NCBI GenBank assembly: GCA_002414665.1
Contig: DIAF01000006.1
Location: 47,084-111,083, forward strand
DNA: 64,000 bases
Source: Halieaceae bacterium UBA5085
GTDB taxonomy: Bacteria > Pseudomonadota > Gammaproteobacteria > Pseudomonadales > Halieaceae
Direction of reading: 5' to 3'
Every line of letters begins with the position of its first letter. Positions within the stretch are counted from its first letter, which is position 1. The notes beneath the pieces are model-generated. The model was given only the letters and a program-made list of their open reading frames with translations, had not been told where the DNA came from and made no database searches. Shown here in pieces: positions 34,648 to 43,657 of the stretch. The position numbers and the translations under genes were made by a program.

Positions 34648-35856
34648 TTATACACGTTCAATGATGGTAGAAATGCCCATGCCACCGCCCACACAAAGCG
34701 ACAGCATGCCGCGTTTCAGTCCGCGCCGTTCAAGTTCGTCGAGGACGATGCTGACCAGCATGCCACCCGTCGCACCGAGTGGGTGCCCCATCGCGATCGC
34801 GCCTCCGTTGACGTTGGTCACACTGTGATCAATGCCAAGATCCTTCATGTAGCGCAGAGCCACAGACGCGAAGGCCTCGTTGATTTCCCAGAGATCGATA
34901 TCGGACTTCTTCAGACCCGCCTTGCGCAAGCATTTCTCCGCTGCTGGCCCCGGCCCGGTGAGCATGATGATGGGGTCGGTGGACAACACGGCTGTCGCCA
35001 CGATCCGCCCACGGGGCGTCAGCCCGAGATCCTTGCCCGCCTGCTCACTGCCGATCAGCACGGCGCTGCTGCCGTCGACAATGCCCGAGGAATTGCCCGG
35101 TGTGTGCACATGGTTAACCCGATCCAGGGTGGTGTACTTGGCCAGAATCACATCGTCAAACCCCATCTGTCCGGGCATCACGAAGGACGCCTTGAGCGCC
35201 GCGAGCCCCTCCAGCGTCGTGTTAGGCTTGATGAAATCATCCCGCTCCAGAATCATCAGGCCATTGCGATCGCGAACCGGAACCACTGAGCGATCGAAGT
35301 AGCCGCTATCCCGCGCATGGGTGGCGCGACGCTGCGATTCCAGCGCGAAGGCGTCGACGTCCTCACGGCTCCAACCTTCCAGGGTGGCAATGGTATCCGC
35401 GCCAATACCCTGGGGCACGAATCCGGACTTCAGGCTGAACGCCGGGTCGCCACCCATGGGGCCACCGTTGCTGCCCATGGGCACGCGGGACATGCATTCG
35501 ATGCCCCCTGCCACCACCAGGTCTTCCCAACCGGAAGCGACCTTCTGTGCCGCGATGTTGACGGCCTCCAGACCGGATGCACAGAAACGATCGAGCTGGA
35601 CGCCCGCCACCGACTCATCCCAGTCCGCGTTCTGGACGATCATTTTTGCGATATCCGAACCCTGCTCGCCTACCGGAGTGACGCAGCCCATGACGACATC
35701 GTCGACATACGCGGTATCCAGATCATGGCGCGACTGGAGCTCGCGCAGCAGGCCGGCACCCAGGTCTACGGGTTTGACTTCATTCAGGCTGCCGCCCGCT
35801 TTGCCCTTGCTGCGCGGGGTGCGCAACGCATCGTAAATATACGCCGTGTGTGTCAT
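34648..35856 (-). CDS. Acetyl-CoA C-acyltransferase (thiolase), FadI/FadA type
   Basis: 402 residues from the ATG at 35856, with GAGGAG 5 bases upstream; an ATG 12 bases further up overlaps that site and is less likely. The nucleophilic Cys is in DRFCASGLEAVN, the His loop is GHPLGATGG and the C-terminal acid/base Cys is in SLCVGGGMG, so all active-site elements are present. It cleaves 3-ketoacyl-CoA with CoA. It heads an operon with the FadJ-like gene. The 136-bp spacer upstream, before the acyl-CoA dehydrogenase, probably contains its promoter. Confidence 0.93.
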   Translation of the reverse strand: MTHTAYIYDALRTPRSKGKAGGSLNEVKPVDLGAGLLRELQSRHDLDTAYVDDVVMGCVTPVGEQGSDIAKMIVQNADWDESVAGVQLDRFCASGLEAVNIAAQKVASGWEDLVVAGGIECMSRVPMGSNGGPMGGDPAFSLKSGFVPQGIGADTIATLEGWSREDVDAFALESQRRATHARDSGYFDRSVVPVRDRNGLMILERDDFIKPNTTLEGLAALKASFVMPGQMGFDDVILAKYTTLDRVNHVHTPGNSSGIVDGSSAVLIGSEQAGKDLGLTPRGRIVATAVLSTDPIIMLTGPGPAAEKCLRKAGLKKSDIDLWEINEAFASVALRYMKDLGIDHSVTNVNGGAIAMGHPLGATGGMLVSIVLDELERRGLKRGMLSLCVGGGMGISTIIERV

Positions 35857-35992
35857 GAGACTCCTCATTGCTGGATTGTGCACGCGAATCAACGCACATA
35901 GTGAAAGTTGGCCCGGAGACTGACAATGACGTCAGCTACTAAAAAAATTGACTTCAGGTGACACGCGCCGCCGGCCGCGTGAGGTCCACCGA

Positions 35993-37267
35993 CTACTCGC
36001 GACTGCCTATAAACCCGAACAGGTGCCCGGCAATCTTGCGCAGCTGGATCTCGTCTGAACCTTCCGTGATGCGATAGCGCCGGTGGTGGCGATAGTGATG
36101 TTCAAACTGCTTGTAGCGCGAATAGCCCATGGCGCCGTGGACCTGGATCGCGGCATCTGCCGCCTCGCAGGCCAGACGATTGGCCCGGTAATTACAGATG
36201 GCCACCTTGTCCGACAAGCGCTCCGCCACTTCCGGCTTGCTCATCTGGTCCATTTCGGCGGCGACCTGGAAGGTCAGGGCCTTGACCAGTTCATAATCCG
36301 CATGCAGTTCCGCAAGACGGAACTGTATGCCCTGATTGCTGGCCAGAGGCCTGCCGAAGGTGTGACGCTCGCGGGCATAGGCGACCGATTCCCGAATGCA
36401 GTAACGGGCCGTCCCCAGGCTCGAAGCGGCCTGGCGAATCCGGTTTTCGTGTACAAAGTGCTGTGCCACCGCGAGCCCCAGCCCCAATTCACCCAGAACT
36501 GCAGACTCCGGGACCCATACATTGGCAACCGACACCCGCGGGTGATCGGTGGGCATATTGAAGGTCCACAGCCATTCCTCTACCTGCAGCCCCGGACTGG
36601 GGTTGGGCACAACAAAGCAAGTGATGCCTCGCGCACTGCCCTGCTCCCCTGCGGTACGTGCAAACAACAGCACGTGCGTGGCCGCGTGCATACCCGTTGT
36701 CCACATCTTGCTGCCGTTGAGACACCATCCCTCTACACCATCACGCTGCTCTGCCACTGCGGTGGTTTCCAGCCAGGTAGCATCGGAACCGTGCTCGGGT
36801 TCTGTCAGCCCGAAAGCCACCCCCACGGTGCCGGCGATACTACCCGGTATGAAAGCCGCCTTCTGGGCCGCGCTGCCAAAGTCACGAAATGCAAGGGTGG
36901 TAGGGAAATTGCCCACAATACTGTGCTCGTTCTGGAGATCGCAGTGCAAACCGATGCCTTTTGACGCGAGGTGCTCCCGCACCACAGCCATATCCAGATT
37001 GCTGGCGTCCCCTCCGCCGTACTCACCCGGCAGAGCGTAACCGAGAAATCCAGCCTCGCGCGCCAGCTGGCGCGCCTCGGCGAGCAGTGCCTCCCACTCC
37101 CGGCTGGGAAGCCCCTCCCGCTCCCAGTCAGTGCGGGCGTACTCCCGCCGATGGTCGAAGAAGCGCTTGTTGTCGCCCTGTGCTTCCAGCGGTTTTAGTC
37201 GCTCCTCAATGAAGGCGTCAAGACGCTGCAGAAATTCGCGCAGGGCGTCGGAGATCAGGGCACTCAC
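35993..37267 (-). CDS. Acyl-CoA dehydrogenase, LvaC/ACAD11-like
   Basis: 424 residues with full ACAD architecture: GLTEPEHGSDATWLETTA (FAD/substrate loop), LNGSKMWTTGM, and the C-terminal VHGAMGYSRYKQ and YRITEGSDEIQLRKIAG. In P. putida the corresponding protein LvaC removes phosphate from 4-phosphoacyl-CoA to give an enoyl-CoA, and vertebrate ACAD10/11 do a similar job. The identification with LvaC rests on its position directly after the kinase and DUF6285 genes. The GTG start overlaps the DUF6285 stop by 4 bp (GTGA). Confidence 0.88.
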   Translation of the reverse strand: MSALISDALREFLQRLDAFIEERLKPLEAQGDNKRFFDHRREYARTDWEREGLPSREWEALLAEARQLAREAGFLGYALPGEYGGGDASNLDMAVVREHLASKGIGLHCDLQNEHSIVGNFPTTLAFRDFGSAAQKAAFIPGSIAGTVGVAFGLTEPEHGSDATWLETTAVAEQRDGVEGWCLNGSKMWTTGMHAATHVLLFARTAGEQGSARGITCFVVPNPSPGLQVEEWLWTFNMPTDHPRVSVANVWVPESAVLGELGLGLAVAQHFVHENRIRQAASSLGTARYCIRESVAYARERHTFGRPLASNQGIQFRLAELHADYELVKALTFQVAAEMDQMSKPEVAERLSDKVAICNYRANRLACEAADAAIQVHGAMGYSRYKQFEHHYRHHRRYRITEGSDEIQLRKIAGHLFGFIGSRE

Positions 37268-37701
37268 CCTGCCGCGCCCGGTTCCGCCACACCGGCGGTA
37301 ACCGCGAGCTCAGGCCAGCGTTGCCGGGCCTGCTTGAAACCGGAGTAGCGAGGGTTGTCGATCGCCATCTGGCGCAGGGTGCGCTGACGCAGGTAGTCGA
37401 TAAACTCGCTGCTCACCTGCAGTCGGCCATCGCGCAACGCCAGGCTGAGCGCGCGGGCGGCTGAATAATCACCCTCGTCATGCGATGACTCCGCCGCAGC
37501 GGGGGCCAGCCAGCGGGACTGCGCCTCGCGATCGAGGTCAAGGATATCCCCCCGCGCTGCAATTTCGCGACTGACGATAGCCAGGCTATTGGCAGCGACG
37601 CGTGTTGTGTAGGCGTCAAACCCCTCCAGTTGGGGCAGTACGGACTGACGCAGGAAGCCCTGCACTGCAGCCAGTAACTCCGTGGCATCCGTATGGCTCA
37701 T
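37264..37701 (-). CDS. DUF6285 protein, LvaB-like
   Basis: 145 residues, mostly helical, with AARALSLALRDGRL and a tail containing RYSGFKQARQRWP, matching the DUF6285 family found beside aminoglycoside-phosphotransferase-like kinases and ACADs. In the P. putida levulinate pathway the small protein LvaB works with the kinase LvaA; DUF6285 proteins occupy the same place in the operon, so I infer the same role. GGAGAGATA precedes the ATG. It lies 39 bp after the kinase gene and overlaps the ACAD start by 4 bp. Confidence 0.75.
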   Translation of the reverse strand: MSHTDATELLAAVQGFLRQSVLPQLEGFDAYTTRVAANSLAIVSREIAARGDILDLDREAQSRWLAPAAAESSHDEGDYSAARALSLALRDGRLQVSSEFIDYLRQRTLRQMAIDNPRYSGFKQARQRWPELAVTAGVAEPGAAG

Positions 37702-37740
37702 TATCTCTCCTCTGCTCGTCTGGACGTCGATACAGGCTTG

Positions 37741-38787
37741 CTACAGACGGCCTTCCAGCAACAGCAACAAATCCATTTCGGACTCTGAGACCCGTCGCCC
37801 AACCGCGGCGCGCTCCAGCGTCGGGTCAGCCCCGCTGCGGTACAAGTCAACCATGGTCAGACACACCAGCCCCCAACCCAGCGCACAGAACACCTCCCAA
37901 TAGTGGATGGCGTCCATATCGGGAGCCCAGCCTGCCACCTCACGGTACCCGGCCAGCAATTCGTGGTAGTCGCCAAAGCCGCCTACCGGTTTATCCGAAT
38001 AGCCGAAACGCCACACATTGCCGCACAGGTATCCCAGATCCTCAGCCGGGTCACCGCAATGCGCCAGTTCCCAGTCGAGTACCGCCACCAGTCCCTGCTC
38101 ATCGACCAGCAGATTACCGTTGCGAAAGTCGCCGTGCAGCAGGCAATGACGCCGCTGGGACGGTGCATGCTGGCGCAGCCAGTTAAGGGCCAACTGGTGC
38201 ACGGGCGACGCGTTACCGAAGCGATCCAGCAAACGCTGGTGCCCGTCGAGACGTTCGGACAGTGTCTGGTTTGGTACTTCCCGGGGCAGTTGCTCCAGGT
38301 TCACGCGATGCAGACGGGCCAGTGTCTCGCCGCACTGCCAGGCCAGCTGGCGGCGAGCAGCGGTGTAGCGGTCGTCTGCCAGAATACGTCCCGGAAGCGC
38401 CTCTCCCCGCTCGCGGCTCATGATGTAGCCGGGGCCCAGAGTGTCACTCTCGGACAGCGCACAAAGCACCGTCGGCACCGGAACACCCTGCTCTGCCACC
38501 AGCGGCAGCAGCGCCGCCTCCGCGCTGAGCGGCAGCTCCGACACGGCAGCTGCGGACTCCCCCGGTAGCAGAGGCGAGCGGCGCAGAATCAGCGGCCGTG
38601 CAACAGCTTCCTGAACCAGATCAAACGCCCAGGTTTCCATATTGGCACCGCCGGATAGCCGGCGCAGGTCCTGGATACTGTTCTCGTCCTCGGCACCGTG
38701 AGATGCGAGTGCGTCCGCCAGTGCGACGGGGGTGACCACATCGCCGCCAGACGCCTTTTCAGAACTCAAAGCGGTTGACCTTCTCAC
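37741..38787 (-). CDS. Phosphotransferase-family kinase, LvaA/ACAD10-like
   Basis: 348 residues, aminoglycoside-phosphotransferase/choline-kinase fold. The catalytic loop HGDFRNGNLLVD and the metal-binding VLDWELAHCGDPAEDLG motif are intact, so it should be an active kinase. In LvaA and in the ACAD10/11 kinase domains this fold phosphorylates the 4-hydroxyl of 4-hydroxyacyl-CoA. GTG start at 38787, overlapping the stop of the upstream thiolase-like gene by 29 bp, with AGGTGA about 6 bases before it. An antibiotic-resistance role is not suggested by the context. Confidence 0.82.
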   Translation of the reverse strand: MRRSTALSSEKASGGDVVTPVALADALASHGAEDENSIQDLRRLSGGANMETWAFDLVQEAVARPLILRRSPLLPGESAAAVSELPLSAEAALLPLVAEQGVPVPTVLCALSESDTLGPGYIMSRERGEALPGRILADDRYTAARRQLAWQCGETLARLHRVNLEQLPREVPNQTLSERLDGHQRLLDRFGNASPVHQLALNWLRQHAPSQRRHCLLHGDFRNGNLLVDEQGLVAVLDWELAHCGDPAEDLGYLCGNVWRFGYSDKPVGGFGDYHELLAGYREVAGWAPDMDAIHYWEVFCALGWGLVCLTMVDLYRSGADPTLERAAVGRRVSESEMDLLLLLEGRL

Positions 38788-40270
38788 CGGGTGTCACCTG
38801 ACCCTGAATACCCACCGGATCGCAGTCCATCAGCGTCTGCAGCGCGGCCATGTCACCTCGCGGTGTATTGGCGAGGAAACGCCGGCCATCCTCCATGCGG
38901 CCGATCAGCATGCCGCGACTGGGCCCTTCCTTGTCGAAACCGACGGCACAGGCTTCGATGGTGCCGCGTCCGCTCGGTCGGTCATTCACCTGCAACCGGG
39001 GAGACGCGTCTATTGCCGCTTGCAGATCCGGACGTGCAAGCGCCCAGGGCTGAGTGCCCGCCTCACGCGAATAAACCCCCACCGCATGCTTGGTGAGGTA
39101 GTTGCCGTTGGCCGTCACCACCGCATGATCGCCCTGCTGCGCCTGTAGCCGCGACACAACTTCCGCAATAGCGTGCAGTGAATAATTATTCCCGGGGCCG
39201 CCAAACAGGGTAAGCCCGCCAGTTACCGTCACGCCACGTGGGTCCTCCAGATCGAGCCCCAGGGCATTGCATGCGACTTGCACGGCGGACGGGAAACAAC
39301 TGTAGAGATCGAACAGGTCAATCGCTGAGAGCGGCAACCCGGCCTGCTGCAGCGCGCTCTTTGCGCAGGCCTCAAGCGCGGGAGACTCGTGCAGCACCGG
39401 GCGCTCACTGACATTCCAGATGTCGCAGGCTGCCGCACCTCCGCGCAGAAAAATCCAGCGTGCCGGGTCAAGCCCCAGGCGCCGGGCCTCGCCAACCGTT
39501 GTCATGATGACCGAGGCCGCCATATCGACTGCCAATATGGCATTCATGCACTTGGTATACGGCCAGGTAATCATGCGATTACCGTTGCCCGTGTCTATTG
39601 CCTCTTCGGCAGTCAGTTCTGTGCGACGCCAGGCCAGAGGGTTCGCAGCAGCCACTTTGCTCATGCGACTCACCAGGCCGCCGAGTCGCTGCATGTGCGT
39701 CGCCTGGTCCCAGCCCGCCGCATGGCGCAGCGCACTCTCGAACATCGGGTAGATACGAATGGGCTCAACCAGTCCGTGGGCCCATTCACTGTCTGTACAG
39801 GCTATCCGGTTGTCGCCCAGCTGCACCGCCGTATGCCGTCCACCCTGCTGCCAGTGGCTGATGTCAGCCCCGGATGACAGCGCGCCAAACAACGTGTACA
39901 TCAACTCTGCACCGCTGATCAGCACGGCTTTTGATTCACCGGCTGCAAGGCGGTCAGCGAAGTAATTCACCAGCAACTGCGGCGTATTGCCGCCCACATC
40001 CGCCTCAAAGGTCTTCGCCTTGATATCCAGGCGCTGGCAGAGCGCATCGCTGGCATGCGGGGGCAGAATTTTCGCCAGATCCGGCACCTGTGCCGCCAGG
40101 AACGGCACTGTGGCCACCGTATCGATGGCGTCTCGCAATGCCGGGCAGTGCGCATCATCCAGCGCCGCGCGGGATATACTTTCAAGGGCGTCCATCAGGC
40201 TGCGTGCAGGATCCCGGTCCCGCCAGGTGTGCTGCGCCTGGGCAACAAATATGGGTTGGTCGTCAGTCAT
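38759..40270 (-). CDS. Thiolase-fold protein lacking the usual nucleophilic cysteine
   Basis: 503 residues, similar to SCP2-type acetyl-CoA acetyltransferase proteins. The fold is clear (AVLISGAELMYTL, LSAIDLFDLYSCFPSAVQVA, VTGGLTLFGGPGNNYSLHAIA). At the place of the canonical CxSGLxAVN nucleophile it reads VGGNTPQLLVN, and near the end VTANGNYLTKHAVGVYS replaces the CGGGMG segment, so a standard thiolase reaction is unlikely. It may bind acyl-CoA or act with a partner. It overlaps the kinase gene downstream by 29 bp and so belongs to the lva-like operon. Confidence 0.78.
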   Translation of the reverse strand: MTDDQPIFVAQAQHTWRDRDPARSLMDALESISRAALDDAHCPALRDAIDTVATVPFLAAQVPDLAKILPPHASDALCQRLDIKAKTFEADVGGNTPQLLVNYFADRLAAGESKAVLISGAELMYTLFGALSSGADISHWQQGGRHTAVQLGDNRIACTDSEWAHGLVEPIRIYPMFESALRHAAGWDQATHMQRLGGLVSRMSKVAAANPLAWRRTELTAEEAIDTGNGNRMITWPYTKCMNAILAVDMAASVIMTTVGEARRLGLDPARWIFLRGGAAACDIWNVSERPVLHESPALEACAKSALQQAGLPLSAIDLFDLYSCFPSAVQVACNALGLDLEDPRGVTVTGGLTLFGGPGNNYSLHAIAEVVSRLQAQQGDHAVVTANGNYLTKHAVGVYSREAGTQPWALARPDLQAAIDASPRLQVNDRPSGRGTIEACAVGFDKEGPSRGMLIGRMEDGRRFLANTPRGDMAALQTLMDCDPVGIQGQVTPGEKVNRFEF

Positions 40271-40305
40271 ATGTTCTCATCATCGTTTATGCTCGTGAAA
40301 GGCCA

Positions 40306-40941
40306 TCAGGTTGCTGCCACAGCCTCAGGCGCAGCCGCAGCAAATGCGGGCAACTGCTCCAGATGTTCAGTGATGGCGACCAGCCTTGGATACGGCGCCA
40401 GGTCCTGCTGGAAACGCCGCGCGTTGTACATTTGGGGCACGAGACAGATATCGGCCAGTGTCGGCCGCTCTCCAAAACAGTAGCGTTCCCCCGTGACCTG
40501 CTGTTCCAGGGCTGCGAAACCGAGCGCGATCCAGTGGTGATACCACGTCAGTTTGGCATCCTCGTCAAGGCCCAGCGAATCCACCAGATAGCGCTGCACA
40601 CGCAGGTTATTCAGCGGATGAATGTCGCAGGCAATGGCCTGCACCATAGACCTGACACGGGCGCGTTCGAGCGGCCCCGATGGCAGCAGGGGCGGCTCCG
40701 CAATCGTCTCTTCCAGCCACTCCAATATGGCAATGGACTGCGTCAACAGAGAGTCCTGACCCGTCGTCAGCGCGGGCACCAGGCCCTGCGGATTGCGCTG
40801 CAGGTAATCGCCCGCGGACTGCTCGTCACGCACGAGATCGATGGGCAGCGACACATATTCAAGGCCTTTGAGGTTGAGGCCAATGCGCACACGAAACGCC
40901 GCTGAGGAGCGCCAGTAGTCGTAAAGCTGCAGGTCTGTCAC
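40306..40941 (-). CDS. maiA: Maleylacetoacetate isomerase (zeta-class GST)
   Basis: 211 residues. The zeta-class glutathione-transferase motif SSAAFRVRIGLNLKG is at residues 12-26, with the QSIAILEWLEE cofactor segment at about 68-78 and a GSTC domain with FGERPTLADICLVPQMYNA. It isomerises maleylacetoacetate to fumarylacetoacetate in tyrosine/homogentisate breakdown. No hpd, hmgA or fahA gene lies beside it, so the partner enzymes must be elsewhere, or the enzyme has another GSH-dependent role here. Confidence 0.85.
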   Translation of the reverse strand: MTDLQLYDYWRSSAAFRVRIGLNLKGLEYVSLPIDLVRDEQSAGDYLQRNPQGLVPALTTGQDSLLTQSIAILEWLEETIAEPPLLPSGPLERARVRSMVQAIACDIHPLNNLRVQRYLVDSLGLDEDAKLTWYHHWIALGFAALEQQVTGERYCFGERPTLADICLVPQMYNARRFQQDLAPYPRLVAITEHLEQLPAFAAAAPEAVAAT

Positions 40942-40957
40942 GCGTGATCAGGCCCGT

Positions 40958-41677
40958 TCAGGCCAGAACCTCGGCCAGGAAGTCTCGCAGTGCCTGCGCC
41001 GAACGGCGGTCTGCATCTGCATTGTAGACCGCGCCGAACCCGGGATCGTTGGCCGCTGGATTGGTAAAGGCATGCAGGGTGTTGCCATAGGCATGAATCT
41101 GCCAATCGGCACCGCCGGCAGTAAGTTCCGCAGCGAGCGCCAGCACACTCTCCGGAGGCACCATGGGGTCATCATAGCCATGCAGACAGAGTACCTTGGC
41201 ACGGATTGCACCCGACGCCCCTGATTCCGGAGCATTGAACAGGCCGTGAAAACTGACCACGCCCCGGACATCGGCACCGCTGCGGGCGAGGTCCAGCGCG
41301 GTGAGCCCGCCGAAGCAGTAGCCCATCGCCGCAAGTCGGCTGGAATCCACTTCGGCTTGCTCGCGCATCACGGAGACCGCGGTGTTCACCAGTGTTTGCA
41401 ACAAGGCCCGATCGCCCAGCAGTGGCGCGATGAGCGCCTGACACTGCTCTGCACCCTCGCCGCGCACGCCTTTGCCAAACATATCCAGGGCGAACCCGAC
41501 ATAACCCGCTTCTGCCAGGGCCACCGCCTTGGCCTCCTCAAACTCACTGCGACCCGCCCAGGTATGTGCCACTGCTACGCCCGGTCGCGGCTGGGTGGAC
41601 GCGTCATCCCAGGCGAAAAAGCCTTCATAGGTCACCCCTGCATGGTCGTACTCAATCAAACGTGTTTGTATGGACAT
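40958..41677 (-). CDS. Dienelactone-hydrolase family alpha/beta hydrolase
   Basis: 239 residues from the ATG at 41677 (GGGAG upstream). The nucleophile is Cys in GYCFGG (about residue 122), the usual place for dienelactone hydrolases, with Asp in GYDDPMVP and His in GNTLHAFTNP completing the triad. EAKAVALAEAGYVGFALDMFGKG is the family's conserved early helix-strand. The real substrate is unknown; many homologues are general carboxyl-ester or thioester hydrolases. It lies 16 bp upstream of maiA on the same strand. Confidence 0.88.
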   Translation of the reverse strand: MSIQTRLIEYDHAGVTYEGFFAWDDASTQPRPGVAVAHTWAGRSEFEEAKAVALAEAGYVGFALDMFGKGVRGEGAEQCQALIAPLLGDRALLQTLVNTAVSVMREQAEVDSSRLAAMGYCFGGLTALDLARSGADVRGVVSFHGLFNAPESGASGAIRAKVLCLHGYDDPMVPPESVLALAAELTAGGADWQIHAYGNTLHAFTNPAANDPGFGAVYNADADRRSAQALRDFLAEVLA

Positions 41678-41723
41678 GCTTGCTCCCTCACAGAAAAGCT
41701 TTAGCCTAGACGATGCTGCCGAC

Positions 41724-43634
41724 TCAGACCAGTCCCCGCACGACACGCAGGCAGGGCTGACCGTCGTGTTCCACCAGGCCATGAATCTCGATACCCGACT
41801 GGGCGTTATACAGATCGCAGAGAAAAATGGCGATATCCCGGGAAATCCGCTGTCCCGGCACCAGCACGGGAATACCCGGAGGATAGGGCACCACCTGATC
41901 GGCGCTGACAGCACCCACCAGCGCCGCATTGTGGGTTTGCCCGGCGCCGTGCAACGGAAGCCTGTCCGCTGCCGCGAAGTAGGCTTCGCTGGGCAGACAG
42001 GCGAAGTCAGTCAGCGACGGCAACCCGGCGGCCACGCGACGCGGCGCGCCGTCAGTGCGCACACCGGGTGCCTTGCGGGCCAGCGCCTGCAGGGCGTTAA
42101 GCAGCCGCAACACTTTGCTTTCCGTAGAGCCAAGGGTAACCAGGATACTCAGGGTGTTGTGGGTCACTTTCTCGATCTGGATACCGTAATCCTCGAACAG
42201 GGCCAGCTGTAACTGGCGCGCCGAATATCCGGAGGTCGAAACATCCACGCTCAGTTTGAGAGGGTCCAGTCGTATGCCATCGTCCCGCAGGCTCTGCGGC
42301 AACATGTCCTGAAGTGTCAGGACCCTGAATACCCCCGTGCGATCAATACCCTCACGCAGCTGACCGGCAATCCGTAAACAGCCCTGCAAGCGGGCGAAGC
42401 CCTCAAGGCTCATCTGTTTACGGGCTACGTCAAGGCTGGCGATCATGGCGTACTGCGGACTTGTTGATGTGTGCATATTGAGGTTTTCCCGGAAGCGATA
42501 CAGGTCGAAGTCCGGGTCAGTCACATGAATCATGCTCGCCTGGGAGAATGCCGAGAGCATTTTGTGCGTGCTTTGCGTGACGTAGTCCGCCCCACAGTCG
42601 AGTGCACAGGGGTGCAGTTCGGGGTGGAAGCGACCATGCGCATACCAGGCTTCATCGATCAGCACCTTCATTCCCGCTGCGTGGGCATGACGAATCAGGG
42701 GCGCAAGGTTGTAGCGGAACCCGTCATAGGTGCAGCTGGTGAGCACAAGCAGGCGCGCGTCCGGGTGAGCGTCAATCGCCGCTATCACCGCCGCCTGAGG
42801 TACCGGCCCGTAAAATCCGAAGCGGGTATTCATGGAGGCCGGGAGATACACAGGTTCAACACGGAACAGAACCACTGCATGGTGCACTGATTTGTGGCAG
42901 GCCTGATCCAGAATGACCTTGCCGCCGGCGCCGACAATCTGCTGCAGGATCACTTTGTTCGCTGTGGAGGTGCCGTTGGTCACGAAGAAGGTGTGCCTGG
43001 CGCCGAAGGCCTCGGCCGCCAGCGCCTGCGCTTCCTGAATCACACTGTGCGGCTCCAGCAGGGAGTCCAGCGTCTGCACGGATACCGACAGGTCGGTGTT
43101 GAATATGTGCTCACCCATCAACTCATAAAAATCAGCCACCCATGGGCTGTCGCGCAGGCTGTCACCGCCGGAATGACCGGGCGTATGCCAGGCATCCTTA
43201 GCGCTGTAGACGTAGTCACGCAGGGTATCTGCGAAGGGTGTACGCGCACGACGCTGCAGCGCAGACACGACCTGCCGGAACAAATGTGCCGGTTTGGTAT
43301 CCTCACGGTGCAGCAGTTCTGCAGCGAGCGCATCAGGGCAGGTATCGCCCTCGGGCATCAGGAAAATATCCACCTCTGGACGCCGTGCGGCAAGCGCAGG
43401 CAGTATGGTCGCGCTATCGGGCAGCGTTTTCGCATCCACCACCAGAGCCTGCAGCAGCCCGTCGTCCCGAGCAAGTTGCAAAACCCCCGCACCGGTCGCC
43501 ACGGCAAGAAACTGGAAATCGCAGTACGGAGGACGCCGCTCGAGGGCAGCACAAGCGGTTAATTCGGCTACCCAGCGGGCCGCAAACACGTCATCGCCGC
43601 TGACAATGGCAACGTGAACCCGGGGTTCTCGCAT
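41724..43634 (-). CDS. Orn/Lys/Arg decarboxylase family protein (class I PLP)
   Basis: 636 residues. The PLP lysine is in QSTHKMLSAFSQASM, the cofactor Asp in KVLIDEAWYAHGRFH, and the His stacking on PLP is near FFVTNGTSTANKVI. An N-terminal wing domain (about 1-120) is shorter and more divergent than in E. coli AdiA/LdcC/SpeC, so which amino acid it decarboxylates cannot be settled. The C-terminal domain (FACLPSEAYFAA, VVPYPPGIPVLVPGQRI) is standard. It would make a polyamine precursor or consume protons. Confidence 0.88.
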   Translation of the reverse strand: MREPRVHVAIVSGDDVFAARWVAELTACAALERRPPYCDFQFLAVATGAGVLQLARDDGLLQALVVDAKTLPDSATILPALAARRPEVDIFLMPEGDTCPDALAAELLHREDTKPAHLFRQVVSALQRRARTPFADTLRDYVYSAKDAWHTPGHSGGDSLRDSPWVADFYELMGEHIFNTDLSVSVQTLDSLLEPHSVIQEAQALAAEAFGARHTFFVTNGTSTANKVILQQIVGAGGKVILDQACHKSVHHAVVLFRVEPVYLPASMNTRFGFYGPVPQAAVIAAIDAHPDARLLVLTSCTYDGFRYNLAPLIRHAHAAGMKVLIDEAWYAHGRFHPELHPCALDCGADYVTQSTHKMLSAFSQASMIHVTDPDFDLYRFRENLNMHTSTSPQYAMIASLDVARKQMSLEGFARLQGCLRIAGQLREGIDRTGVFRVLTLQDMLPQSLRDDGIRLDPLKLSVDVSTSGYSARQLQLALFEDYGIQIEKVTHNTLSILVTLGSTESKVLRLLNALQALARKAPGVRTDGAPRRVAAGLPSLTDFACLPSEAYFAAADRLPLHGAGQTHNAALVGAVSADQVVPYPPGIPVLVPGQRISRDIAIFLCDLYNAQSGIEIHGLVEHDGQPCLRVVRGLV

Positions 43635-43657
43635 GACACCCGACCTGTAGTGTGTGT

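Noticed and set aside
32839..35289. 816-codon open frame on the plus strand opposite the fadJ and thiolase genes
   Set aside because: It is antisense to two well-conserved enzymes, has no recognisable domain, and arises from GC-rich codon bias in the real genes.
37741..38787. Aminoglycoside phosphotransferase-like gene as an antibiotic-resistance determinant
   Set aside because: The fold is shared, but the coupled DUF6285 and ACAD genes point to acyl-CoA metabolism.
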